This document shows, piece after piece, positions 25,769-34,115 of a stretch of DNA of 64,000 nt. The position numbers and the translations under genes were made by a program. Numbering within the stretch: position 1 is the stretch's first letter; each line of letters starts with the position of its first letter. The notes beneath the pieces were generated by a model that was given only the letters and a program-made list of their open reading frames with translations, was not told the origin of the DNA and made no database searches. This DNA is from Blautia hominis (GTDB lineage: Bacteria; Bacillota; Clostridia; Lachnospirales; Lachnospiraceae): positions 62,001-126,000 of the forward strand of contig NQOF01000003.1 of assembly GCA_002270465.1 (NCBI GenBank). The letters run 5' to 3'.

Positions 25769-26611
25769 ATGATGAAAAGAAAAATTGCTACAGGAAAATT
25801 GAAGCAAAGTTTATTGGTACTTGTTCTGTTGTGTCTTGCGGCAGCCATGCTGCTGCCATTCTTTTGGGTATTTGCAACATCGCTCAGACTGCCTAAGGAT
25901 TCATTTTCATTGCCGCCGTCCTTTTTTCCTACACAGTGGAATTGGGAAAACTATTCCCATGTATTTACATCAGTTCCCTTTTTTGATTTTATCAAAAACA
26001 GTGTAGTGGTAACGGTTTCTATAACAGGCATCCAATTGGTGTTTTCTTCCATGTGTGCTTTTGCATTTGCCAGACTGAAATTCAAAGGCGGTAACCTGCT
26101 GTTTGTATATATCTTGACGGGGTTGATGATACCCTATCAGTCTATTATAATAGCCCAGTTTTTAATTGTAACGAAAATGGGATTGGTAGACACTCATCTG
26201 GCCTTGATCCTGCCATATCTGGCAAATCCATTTGGCATCTTTCTTTTAAAGCAGTTTATGCAGACCATACCAAAAAGTTATGATGAGGCCGCTATTATGG
26301 ATGGTGCCAATTGGTGGCAGATATATTGGCATGTCATACTGCCTATGTCAAAACCTGCACTCGTTGTGTGTGCATTTATGAAGTTCATTGAACAGTGGAA
26401 CAACTTCTTTGCGGGATTGATATACATAAACTCCCAGGAAAAATACACTTTACCTATGGGAATGATGCTCCTTCGCGGATTCCGCTCTTCGGGCAGTGTT
26501 TCTATGATAATGGCGGGAGTTATGATCTCACTGATCGTTCCTGCTTTGGTATATATTTTCGGCCAAAAGTATTTGATACAGGGAACGGTATTATCAGGTT
26601 TGAAAAGTTGA
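25769..26611 (+). CDS. Carbohydrate ABC transporter permease 2 (MalG/UgpE type)
   Basis: A 280-residue protein with six membrane helices and the EAA loop YDEAAIMDGANWWQIYWHVI. It starts 7 bp after the first permease behind AAGGAGG; two ATG codons lie side by side. The last residues (VLSGLKS) are typical of MalG-type ends. The hydrolase gene follows after 17 bp. Confidence 0.93.
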   Translation: MMKRKIATGKLKQSLLVLVLLCLAAAMLLPFFWVFATSLRLPKDSFSLPPSFFPTQWNWENYSHVFTSVPFFDFIKNSVVVTVSITGIQLVFSSMCAFAFARLKFKGGNLLFVYILTGLMIPYQSIIIAQFLIVTKMGLVDTHLALILPYLANPFGIFLLKQFMQTIPKSYDEAAIMDGANWWQIYWHVILPMSKPALVVCAFMKFIEQWNNFFAGLIYINSQEKYTLPMGMMLLRGFRSSGSVSMIMAGVMISLIVPALVYIFGQKYLIQGTVLSGLKS

Positions 26612-26628
26612 AAGGAGAAAAGCGAAGT

Positions 26629-28794
26629 ATGCTGAAAGGTATTTATTTTATGGGGTGGCAGAGAGATATGTGGAATTATCATCCTAGTCTGCCAATGAAA
26701 AACATGCAGATGATCCAGGATATTGAAGATATTCACGGGGATATGCTTATATGGTCCTGCCTGGGGAGCGGTGCCATAGGACTTCCTTATTTGGACCGGG
26801 AGGCCAATGATGATACTCCTCCCAGAATGAGACTGTACGGATTTATGAATGATAAGGAATTCTGCGAGGAGTGCAGAAAAAGAGGGATCACAGTTTTTTC
26901 TGTTCTCTGGAAATCCCAGTTGTGGGAATTTGGTGCGGAATTTAACGAGGATGAGACAAAACTTCTTTCTCTTAATATTTTGAGAAATGCGTCTAAAAAC
27001 CATAAATATGTTGGGATGAGCGAATTATCTACGAACCGGTATCCTCATTTATTTAAACCTATGGAAACGTATTTTCCGGATGGTTTAAAGGATTATAAAG
27101 GAAATACCGTGAAAGATTTTCTGAAAGAGTTCAAAGCGGTATCCCTTGAGGGGAGAAGTATTCTGTCAGCGTGGCTGATGGCTCCGGAGCATGACCATAA
27201 GTGTTATTCGCCCTGCTGTTGTAAAGAATCCTATCTTTCGTATTTAAAGAAGAATGTAGAAATGATGATAGATGCCGGAACCGGTGGTCTGCATATTGAC
27301 GAGTATGATACACAAAAACATGTGCTTAATAACGCAGGGTGTTTTTGCGATGAATGTATGGATAAATTTAATGCGTACATAAAAAAGATGCAGATCAGGC
27401 TGCCCGATGACGCAGGGGACATAGAAAGCTTTCATTATCGGAAATATTTACTGAAAAAAGGGTATACCGATGAAAAATTGCTTCCCTTTAATGGAAATAA
27501 GAGGTGGGAAATTCCCTTATTCAGAGATTTTGTTGAAATGCAGATAGAGTATATTTCAGTAGTGGTCAAAGAGATTTCACAGCACGCAAAACAATATGCA
27601 AAAGAGGTGAGAAACGAGGAGTTCCCGGTAACAGCTAATCTTTTTCAATGTTTCCCAATCTCCTGGAAATCTAAAAAATATCTCGATCTGCTGGCAGGAG
27701 AAAAAACAGATATTAAATTAAGACAGGACGCATGGTATAAATATGCATTTGGCTGGCTGAACGGAAAAGAGTGTTGTTTTGTAGAAGATCCCAATCAGTA
27801 TGTAAGAGATATGCTGGAGGATATAAAAAATGGTATTCACGACAGACTGATCCTGTTCTTATTAGAACCCATAGCCCATGGATTTCATATTGCATTTCCG
27901 TACGGCTCATGGCTGCAGAATCAGGTAAAAGATGCTTTCTGGCCGGACCTGAGGGTGCTCAAAAAACTGGGGGCATGGCTGGATAACAACAGCAGCCTTT
28001 TTCCGAAAAATCCGGCAGCAGATATTGCGGTGATCTATGATCTGCCTTCTGCATACGAAAATCTTTGGACAGAGCCATCCCTAAATGCAACGGCTACTTA
28101 TAATCAGGTTGAGGAGATCAGCTTAGAGGGAGTGGAAGAGCTGGGAAGACAGGGGGCTTTTTCCTGTGACGGGGATTTTGATGATTTCTTCCGGCTGATC
28201 CAGCATATGAGTGATAAGGACATTGTTTATAACGTAATTTATGAAAGTCCGGATGAACCTTTGACCGTTGAAAAAATTTCAGGATATAAACAAGTTATTA
28301 TTCCCGACGCATTTAACATGCAGGAAAGTACAGTTGAAATATTGAAAAGTTGTCAGAAAACGGGTGTGGAGGTATTTACATTCGGAAGGATTCCCCAGGG
28401 GCTTAAACCGGATAAGATGTATCAGACCCAGGAAGAAGATGCCCTGATCGACATGCTGCATATGCAGACCATGGTGATCGAAGTGCAGTCAGATGGGAAA
28501 TACGGTGTTGCTGTGCATCAAAAGGATAATGGGAAAGTGCTTCACATTGTGAATTATAATTATAATGAAGAAACACATAAAATTGACACCCTGCCAGAAG
28601 TGAGAGTAAAGCTGAATTACCCCTGTGATGAGCTGAGAATAGCAGAATTTCCGGAGAACAACCGTGCGGAGGCTGAGATAAAAGACGGAGAGATCGTGGT
28701 TCGTAATGCAGGGATTTATACAGTTATAGAGTGCAGAGAGTGTTACTGTACACAGGCCACTGTACCGGGAGGCGTTTTCATGCCGAAAGCATGA
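26629..28794 (+). CDS. GH42-like glycoside hydrolase family protein (uncharacterised)
   Basis: A 721-residue cytoplasmic protein; the ATG after AAGGAG was chosen, since the frame is open far back into the permease gene. Three parts are visible: an N-terminal barrel with GGLHIDEYDT and a cysteine-rich CFCDECMDKFNAYIKK element, as seen in GH42-like enzymes; a glutamine-amidotransferase-like domain from about residue 460 (ADIAVIYDLPSAYENLW ... VIIPDAFNMQ); and a C-terminal beta domain. It likely cleaves the imported sugar. Exact family and catalytic residues are uncertain. The last 17 codons come from the palindromic repeat at 28742-28884. Confidence 0.6.
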   Translation: MLKGIYFMGWQRDMWNYHPSLPMKNMQMIQDIEDIHGDMLIWSCLGSGAIGLPYLDREANDDTPPRMRLYGFMNDKEFCEECRKRGITVFSVLWKSQLWEFGAEFNEDETKLLSLNILRNASKNHKYVGMSELSTNRYPHLFKPMETYFPDGLKDYKGNTVKDFLKEFKAVSLEGRSILSAWLMAPEHDHKCYSPCCCKESYLSYLKKNVEMMIDAGTGGLHIDEYDTQKHVLNNAGCFCDECMDKFNAYIKKMQIRLPDDAGDIESFHYRKYLLKKGYTDEKLLPFNGNKRWEIPLFRDFVEMQIEYISVVVKEISQHAKQYAKEVRNEEFPVTANLFQCFPISWKSKKYLDLLAGEKTDIKLRQDAWYKYAFGWLNGKECCFVEDPNQYVRDMLEDIKNGIHDRLILFLLEPIAHGFHIAFPYGSWLQNQVKDAFWPDLRVLKKLGAWLDNNSSLFPKNPAADIAVIYDLPSAYENLWTEPSLNATATYNQVEEISLEGVEELGRQGAFSCDGDFDDFFRLIQHMSDKDIVYNVIYESPDEPLTVEKISGYKQVIIPDAFNMQESTVEILKSCQKTGVEVFTFGRIPQGLKPDKMYQTQEEDALIDMLHMQTMVIEVQSDGKYGVAVHQKDNGKVLHIVNYNYNEETHKIDTLPEVRVKLNYPCDELRIAEFPENNRAEAEIKDGEIVVRNAGIYTVIECRECYCTQATVPGGVFMPKA

Positions 28795-28884
28795 AAATCC
28801 CGAGGTAGCCAGCGCGATATGGGGCAGAATGCTCCATATCTGTGCATCGCGAAGCGTGTTACTGGACACGGAGTGTACAGTAAC
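28742..28884. repeat. 143-bp MITE-like element, 12-bp perfect terminal inverted repeats, overlapping a gene end
   Basis: GTTACTGTACAC at the left end is complemented by GTGTACAGTAAC at the right. Inside is another hairpin (GATATGGGGC / GCTCCATATC) and the shared core CTGTGCATCGCGAAGC. The left 53 bases are translated as the end of the hydrolase. Related copies: 35834-36017 and, as a short form, 54467-54512. Confidence 0.85.
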
Positions 28885-28928
28885 CAGAGAGTGAAGCAGT
28901 TAACGGAAGAAAGAGTGGAGGGGTTTAC

Positions 28929-29630
28929 ATGAAACGTTCAGAATTAAATAAAATTATCTGTGAAGCGATTGATTTTGCTGAGGATAAAGGAATAAAATTC
29001 CCGCCTTTTGCAAAATGGAGTGTAGAGGATTGGAAAAAAGTGGGGGAGCAGGAGAAGGAACTGGTAGACAATATGCTGGGCTGGGATGTCACGGATTTTG
29101 GGAGCGGGGATTTCAGAAAATGCGGTCTGTTGATCTTTACATTCCGCAATGGGAATTTTCATGATAAAGAGACTTATCCCAAACCATATGCGGAGAAGCT
29201 GCTGTTGGTAGATGACGGACAAGAACTGCCTTATCACTTTCATTGGAGTAAGATGGAGGATATTATTAACAGAGGAGGCGGAAATCTTATCGTCCAGCTA
29301 TACAACGCGGATGAGAACGAGGGTTTTGCCCATACGGATGTGACCGTGACAATTGATGGACAAAAAAGAAAAATCCCGGCAGGAGGGAAAGTGACCCTTG
29401 AACCGGGGCAGAGTATAACGCTGCTTCCCGGGCAGTATCACCGCTGGGAGGGAGAGAAGGGAACGGGGAAAGTAATGCTGTTTGAAGTCTCCACCACAAA
29501 TGATGATATGACGGATAACCGCTTCTATGAAGCCAAGGAGAGGATTCCCAATATTGTGGAAGATGAAGCACCTCAATATCTTATATTTGATGATTATAAA
29601 GAGTATGTATCCTTAAACAGAGGGCAGTAA
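28929..29630 (+). CDS. D-lyxose/D-mannose-type ketol-isomerase (cupin)
   Basis: A 233-residue cupin of the D-lyxose isomerase family. Metal ligands are seen in ELPYHFHWSKMEDI (H-x-H ... E) and LLPGQYHRWEG (distal His), the pattern of this family. It interconverts D-lyxose with D-xylulose, and often mannose with fructose. It follows the hydrolase gene by 134 bp, most of which is the MITE-like element, and has a GGAGG ribosome site. It points to an uncommon aldose as the product of the importer/hydrolase locus. Confidence 0.85.
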   Translation: MKRSELNKIICEAIDFAEDKGIKFPPFAKWSVEDWKKVGEQEKELVDNMLGWDVTDFGSGDFRKCGLLIFTFRNGNFHDKETYPKPYAEKLLLVDDGQELPYHFHWSKMEDIINRGGGNLIVQLYNADENEGFAHTDVTVTIDGQKRKIPAGGKVTLEPGQSITLLPGQYHRWEGEKGTGKVMLFEVSTTNDDMTDNRFYEAKERIPNIVEDEAPQYLIFDDYKEYVSLNRGQ

Positions 29631-29690
29631 ATTTGCATGGGATGAATTGCTGCGTGATCGCTTATGGAATAAGTCTAAGGATGAAAATTT

Positions 29691-29726
29691 TAGTGGGATA
29701 TATCCGGTACAGGGTATATCCCGCTA
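29691..29726. terminator. Hairpin between isomerase and LytTR genes
   Basis: TAGTGGGATATA and TATATCCCGCTA pair with one G-T wobble across a 12-nt loop, between two convergent genes. There is no long T tract on either side, so its strength is uncertain. Confidence 0.5.
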
Positions 29727-29775
29727 TGTTCGTCCCCGACTCAGGTTTGTACATCCGTAGCGCCATAGTTGCTTA

Positions 29776-30477
29776 TCAATCCAGCATATATTTTGCAAAT
29801 GCGATCGCCAGTTCCTGTTTGCAGGAACGGCTGACAGGCAGTTCTTCCTCCCCGATCAGCACAGAATTTCCCTGTAAGGACTGCACGTATTTCAGATTTA
29901 CAAGATAACGGTTATGTATTCTCACAAAATGATCGGGAAGCTCTGTCTCCAGATCAGAAAGTTTTCCATAGAATGTATACTGGTCTTCCGGGGTTACGGC
30001 ATTTACAGACCGCTTATCACTGGAAAAATATAGGGTCTGATTAAGCGGAAGGCGCAGTCTCTGGCCTTTAGACTCCACAAGATAATACTTTTCCGTATCT
30101 TTACCTAACCGTTCCAGGGCAGTGTGCAGCACAGAGACGATCTTTTCCCTCTGATACGGCTTCAATATATAGTTAAGAGCCTGCACCTCATACCCCTGGA
30201 ACACAAAGTCAGGATAAGAGGTGACGAAAATGATCTCCGGCGCAGAAGTCCTTTTCCTTATCTCCCGGGCAGTTGCCACGCCGTCCAAATCCTTCATCTC
30301 AATATCCAGGAATATTATATCAAAAGCAGAATCATTCAGCGCCCGGACCAGCCCTTCACCGCAGTCAAATTCCGCAATTTTAAACGTCTCTCCGCACAGA
30401 TCCAATTCTGTCTCCAGAACCTTTCTTAAATCATTGCGCAGTGCTCTCTCATCATCACAAATTACCAGATTCAGCAT
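29776..30477 (-). CDS. LytTR family response regulator
   Basis: A 233-residue protein: receiver domain (LNLVICDDE; phosphoacceptor D58 in IIFLDIEMKDLDG; lysine in YILKPY) and a C-terminal LytTR DNA-binding domain (ESKGQRLRLPLNQTLYFSSD ... HFVRIHNRYLVNLKYVQSL). Regulators of this type nearly always pair with a GHKL kinase encoded immediately downstream. Here nothing follows on the same strand until the GHKL kinase at 20369-21658, so the two may be separated partners. Confidence 0.92.
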   Translation of the reverse strand: MLNLVICDDERALRNDLRKVLETELDLCGETFKIAEFDCGEGLVRALNDSAFDIIFLDIEMKDLDGVATAREIRKRTSAPEIIFVTSYPDFVFQGYEVQALNYILKPYQREKIVSVLHTALERLGKDTEKYYLVESKGQRLRLPLNQTLYFSSDKRSVNAVTPEDQYTFYGKLSDLETELPDHFVRIHNRYLVNLKYVQSLQGNSVLIGEEELPVSRSCKQELAIAFAKYMLD

Positions 30478-30542
30478 AAGTCAGTGATCCTTTCGGTTTT
30501 GCCAAAATGTTAATGATATAGTATAAAATTTAAGGGGGGGAC

Positions 30543-30571
30543 TTGATTTCTCGCATCCCCCGGTGTATAAT
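30543..30571 (+). promoter_or_regulatory. Promoter of the antitoxin RNA
   Basis: TTGATT, exactly 17 bp, TATAAT. The -10 is perfect. Transcription would begin near 30578 and run toward the 3' end of the toxin gene. Confidence 0.7.
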
Positions 30572-30577
30572 CAACTC

Positions 30578-30677
30578 AAGAAAGGCAATCAGATGTAAGA
30601 TCTGATACCCTCGGTGGAATATAATCTATTAGAAATAGCATCCAACTTTCTCAGGGCGGGATGCTATTTCTTTTTGT
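30578..30677 (+). ncRNA. Putative antisense antitoxin RNA (RatA-like position)
   Basis: About 100 nt lie between the promoter at 30543-30571 and an intrinsic terminator (AGAAATAGCATCC paired with GGGATGCTATTTCT, then TTTTT). The end overlaps the last codons and stop of the minus-strand toxin gene, so this RNA would pair with the 3' part of the toxin message, as RatA does with txpA in Bacillus subtilis. An internal ATCAGAT/ATCTGAT stem is also present. The call rests on promoter, terminator and layout only. Confidence 0.65.
30631..30676 (+). terminator. Terminator of the antitoxin RNA
   Basis: A 13-bp stem with a 14-nt loop, ending in TTTCTTTTT on the plus strand. It overlaps the toxin stop codon region on the other strand. 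Confidence 0.8.
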
Positions 30678-30750
30678 CGTTATGCTGATCTATGTAAGTC
30701 AGGGCCGCAAAAATCACAAGCAGTAATGTTAATACTTCAAGTGTATTCAT
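30664..30750 (-). CDS. Small hydrophobic type I toxin (TxpA/holin-like toxin type)
   Basis: A 28-residue peptide starting MNTLEVLTLLLVIF, continuing AALTYIDQ and ending DKKK: one membrane helix followed by a short basic tail. This is the pattern of the small putative holin-like toxins of Firmicutes, which harm the cell's own membrane when their antisense RNA is lost. The second ATG was chosen because AAGGAGG is 9 nt upstream; an ATG 6 bp earlier lies too close. It has a strong promoter, a leader hairpin that hides the ribosome site, and an antisense RNA across its 3' end. Confidence 0.75.
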   Translation of the reverse strand: MNTLEVLTLLLVIFAALTYIDQHNDKKK

Positions 30751-30757
30751 TGGCATC

Positions 30758-30786
30758 ACCCTCCTTCGTAAAAACTAGAGGGTGTA
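30758..30786 (-). promoter_or_regulatory. Leader hairpin hiding the toxin ribosome site
   Basis: On the minus strand CACCCTC and GAGGGTG pair across about 14 nt; the right arm contains most of the AAGGAGGG ribosome site. Type I toxin messages are often held inactive in this way. Confidence 0.6.
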
Positions 30787-30825
30787 AGAAATTGCATCCG
30801 CTGTTCCTTGAGTGATCACCTGTTT

Positions 30826-30854
30826 AGTATACCATAGGTTGTTTTATGCGGCAA
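30826..30854 (-). promoter_or_regulatory. Promoter of the toxin gene
   Basis: Minus strand: TTGCCG, exactly 17 bp, TATACT. The leader would be about 70 nt long. Confidence 0.7.
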
Positions 30855-31188
30855 CATAATTAACACCTGTTTTAAGCAACTTAATATTGCATATATGCAA
30901 ATCTATAGTTGCAAAAGCCGATTCGTCATATTATCCATATCTGTCCCAAAACTTGCCAGACCCCATTTTCCCTTGCAGCTATCCGGTAGGTATTTATTCA
31001 AAGCAAATTCCCTGCCCATATTATAAAGAATGCATGTCGAATATTGTCATATATAACGAACCCAACCTTAAAAATTTCAATGCATATAAAAAAATATTCT
31101 ATGTTTTATTCATTAAATATCAGATATACTGTCAATATCAACAAAGAACACGAAAAAGAGAGTGTTAAAGGAAAAGGAGAAAACAGCT

Positions 31189-32493
31189 ATGAAGAAAAAA
31201 ATTGTTTTACTCACTATGGCAGTATTGTTTGGACTTTCAGCTACCGCATGTGGTTCTGATAATGCGGAACCGAGCAGCACAGACACAACAAAACAGGAAG
31301 ATAAAAAGGAACCGGCAGCCGAAGCGTCAGACGTGGCAAATAAGGATAAACCATTAGTGTGGTTTAACCGTCAGCCATCCAACAGTTCAACCGGGGCACT
31401 TGATATGGCAGCTCTGACTTATAATGACGATACATATTATGTGGGATTTGACGCAAACCAGGGTGCTGAGCTTCAGGGCCAGATGGTAAAAGAGTATATA
31501 GAGAATAACATTGACAAGATCGACCGCAACGGTGACGGTGTCATCGGCTATGTTCTGGCGATCGGTGATATCGGACATAATGACTCCATCGCGCGTACAA
31601 GAGGTGTTCGTAAAGCCCTTGGCACCGGCGTTGAAAAAGACGGCGACATCAACAGTGAACCGGTAGGGACAAACTCAGACGGTTCAGCGTCAGCCGTACA
31701 GGACGGTTCCATCGAAGCAGGCGGAAAGACCTATACCATCCGTGAGCTGGCTTCCCAGGAGATGAAGAACTCCGCAGGCGCTACATGGGATGCTGCGACA
31801 GCAGGCAACGCCATTGGCACATGGGCATCTTCTTTCGGCGAAGAAATTGATGTGGTTGTTTCCAATAATGACGGTATGGGCATGTCCATGTTCAATGCAT
31901 GGTCAAAAGACAACACAGTACCTACCTTTGGTTATGACGCAAACAACGACGCAGTTGCTGCCATCGCAGAAGGCTACGGCGGAACGATCAGCCAGCACGC
32001 TGATGTGCAGGCATATCTGACACTCCGCGTTCTCCGCAACGCATTAGACGGGGTAGACATTGATACAGGTATCGGTACCGCCGACGAAGCCGGCAATGTA
32101 CTGGGTGAGGACGTATATGTGTACAAAGAGGACGAACGTTCCTACTACGCACTGAATGTTGCAGTTACTGCTGACAATTACAAAGACTTTACAGACTCAA
32201 CAAAAGTTTACGAGCCGGTTTCAACCCAGCTTGACGAAAGCGCACATGCAACCAAGAAGGTATGGCTGGATATCTACAATGCTTCCGATAACTTCCTGAG
32301 CTCAACATATCAGCCGCTTCTTCAGAACTATGATGATCTTCTCAACCTGGATGTAGATTACATCGGCGGTGACGGACAGACAGAGTCCAACATTACAAAC
32401 CGTCTGGGAAATCCGAGCCAGTACGATGCATTTGCGATCAACATGGTTAAGACAGACAACGCAGCTTCTTATACCTCTTTACTTAATCAGTAA
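31189..32493 (+). CDS. mglB: Galactose/methyl-galactoside-binding lipoprotein (MglB-like)
   Basis: A 434-residue lipoprotein (lipobox SATAC); the ATG after AAAAGGAG was chosen over an upstream GTG. The mature domain is a type 1 sugar-binding fold with an EF-hand-like calcium loop DRNGDGVIGYVLAIGDIGHN, matching the calcium site of E. coli MglB, and VVVSNNDGMGMSMFNA near the ligand cleft. It is longer than MglB of E. coli (332) because of an acidic linker and inserts. It heads the mglBAC operon and would bind galactose, glucose or methyl-galactosides. Confidence 0.9.
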   Translation: MKKKIVLLTMAVLFGLSATACGSDNAEPSSTDTTKQEDKKEPAAEASDVANKDKPLVWFNRQPSNSSTGALDMAALTYNDDTYYVGFDANQGAELQGQMVKEYIENNIDKIDRNGDGVIGYVLAIGDIGHNDSIARTRGVRKALGTGVEKDGDINSEPVGTNSDGSASAVQDGSIEAGGKTYTIRELASQEMKNSAGATWDAATAGNAIGTWASSFGEEIDVVVSNNDGMGMSMFNAWSKDNTVPTFGYDANNDAVAAIAEGYGGTISQHADVQAYLTLRVLRNALDGVDIDTGIGTADEAGNVLGEDVYVYKEDERSYYALNVAVTADNYKDFTDSTKVYEPVSTQLDESAHATKKVWLDIYNASDNFLSSTYQPLLQNYDDLLNLDVDYIGGDGQTESNITNRLGNPSQYDAFAINMVKTDNAASYTSLLNQ

Positions 32494-32594
32494 ATGACTG
32501 TGAAGGTAAGAAACAGTTACCGTTGAAATAAGACTATTAGGGAGAAGAGATTCTCCCTAATTGTTTGAATACTAGTATACAGGAGTAAAAATAT

Positions 32595-34103
32595 ATGGAA
32601 GATAAGAAAGATGATATCGTCTTATCCATACGCGGTATGAGCAAGTCCTTTGGCCGGAACAGGGTTCTGGACCACATCAACCTGGATGTGAAGCGGGGAA
32701 CGGTCATGGGGCTTATGGGTGAGAATGGTGCCGGTAAGTCCACAATGATGAAGTGTCTTTTCGGTACCTATCAGAAGGATGAGGGCAATATCTTCCTTGA
32801 GGGCAGGGAAGTGAGCTTTTCCGGACCGAAAGATGCTCTTGAAAACGGAATCGCCATGGTTCACCAGGAATTGAACCAGTGTCTGGAAAGAAATGTGATC
32901 GATAATCTGTTCCTTGGCCGTTATCCCACCAATTCTATGGGGGTCATTGATGAGGGCAGAATGAAAAAGGAAGCCTCTGAGCTTTTTAGAAAGCTGGGCA
33001 TGACGGTAAATCTTACCCAGTCCATGCGGCACATGTCTGTATCACAGCGGCAGATGTGCGAGATCGCCAAGGCCATTTCCTATAATTCCAAAGTGATCGT
33101 TCTCGATGAACCCACCTCCTCCCTGACCGTGCAGGAAGTGGATAAACTCTTCGAGATGATGCGGATGCTGAAGGAGCAGGGGATTTCCCTGATATACATT
33201 TCTCATAAAATGGATGAGATTTTTGAGATCTGTGATGAGATATCCGTGCTCCGGGATGGTAATCTGGTTATGACGAAACGCTCCGAAGACACAGATATGA
33301 ATGAACTTATTGCGGCTATGGTGGGCCGTTCTCTGGAAAACAGATTTCCGCCGGTGGACAATACACCAAAGGATGTGATTCTGTCTATCCAGCATCTGTC
33401 AACAAAGTTTGAACCTCATTTGCAGGACATTTCTTTTGACGTAAAAGAAGGAGAGATCTTCGGCTTGTACGGATTGGTGGGAGCCGGGCGTACGGAACTT
33501 CTGGAAACCATCTTCGGTGTCCGCACCAGGGCGGCGGGACGTGTTTATTTTAATAACCGTCTCATGAATTTCGGCAGTGCAAAGGAAGCCATGGAACATG
33601 GATTTGCCATGATCACAGAGGAGCGGAAAGCCAACGGACTTTTCCTGAAAGGTGATCTTACGTTCAATACTACCATTGCAAATCTGGAACAGTATAAGTC
33701 CGGGCTGGCCCTTTCTGATTCTAAGATGATAAAAGCCACGTCCAATGAGATCAAGATCATGCATACAAAGTGTATGGGCCCGGAAGATATGATCTCAAGC
33801 CTCTCCGGAGGGAATCAGCAAAAAGTTATTTTCGGCAAATGGCTGGAGCGAGGTCCCCAGATCTTTATGATGGATGAGCCTACAAGGGGTATTGATGTGG
33901 GCGCAAAATATGAAATATATGAGCTGATCATCAATATGGCAAAACAGGGCAAGACCATTATTGTTGTCTCATCTGAGATGCCGGAGATTTTGGGGATCAC
34001 CAACCGTATTGGTGTGATGTCAAACGGACATCTTTCCGGAATTGTTAATACAAAAGAGACGAACCAGGAAGAGCTTTTAAGGCTCAGCGCAAAATACTTA
34101 TAA
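32595..34103 (+). CDS. mglA: Galactoside/sugar ABC transporter ATPase (MglA/RbsA type)
   Basis: A 502-residue protein with two fused ATPase domains. The first has Walker A GENGAGKST, a degenerate signature SVSQRQMCEIAKAI and Walker B VIVLDEPTSS; the second has a degenerate Walker A (GLVGAGRTEL), signature LSGGNQQKVIFGKWL and MMDEPTRGIDVG. This one-true, one-degenerate pair is typical of MglA, RbsA and XylG. It powers the MglC permease encoded 12 bp further on. Confidence 0.95.
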   Translation: MEDKKDDIVLSIRGMSKSFGRNRVLDHINLDVKRGTVMGLMGENGAGKSTMMKCLFGTYQKDEGNIFLEGREVSFSGPKDALENGIAMVHQELNQCLERNVIDNLFLGRYPTNSMGVIDEGRMKKEASELFRKLGMTVNLTQSMRHMSVSQRQMCEIAKAISYNSKVIVLDEPTSSLTVQEVDKLFEMMRMLKEQGISLIYISHKMDEIFEICDEISVLRDGNLVMTKRSEDTDMNELIAAMVGRSLENRFPPVDNTPKDVILSIQHLSTKFEPHLQDISFDVKEGEIFGLYGLVGAGRTELLETIFGVRTRAAGRVYFNNRLMNFGSAKEAMEHGFAMITEERKANGLFLKGDLTFNTTIANLEQYKSGLALSDSKMIKATSNEIKIMHTKCMGPEDMISSLSGGNQQKVIFGKWLERGPQIFMMDEPTRGIDVGAKYEIYELIINMAKQGKTIIVVSSEMPEILGITNRIGVMSNGHLSGIVNTKETNQEELLRLSAKYL

Positions 34104-34115
34104 TGAGGGAGATGG

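Larger units (their letters stand above)
30478..31188. other. 711-bp region without a long gene; holds a type I toxin-antitoxin cassette
   Basis: Bases 30540-30860 carry the toxin gene and the antisense RNA described separately. From 30860 to 31188 there is only A/T-rich leader to the sugar-binding protein gene, with a TATACT box at 31125-31130 as a possible -10. Confidence 0.6.

Noticed and set aside
29633-29908. Open frames after the isomerase gene, including one reading WDELLRDRLWNKSK
   Set aside because: No start with a ribosome site and overlap with the LytTR gene. A gene relic is possible but cannot be supported.
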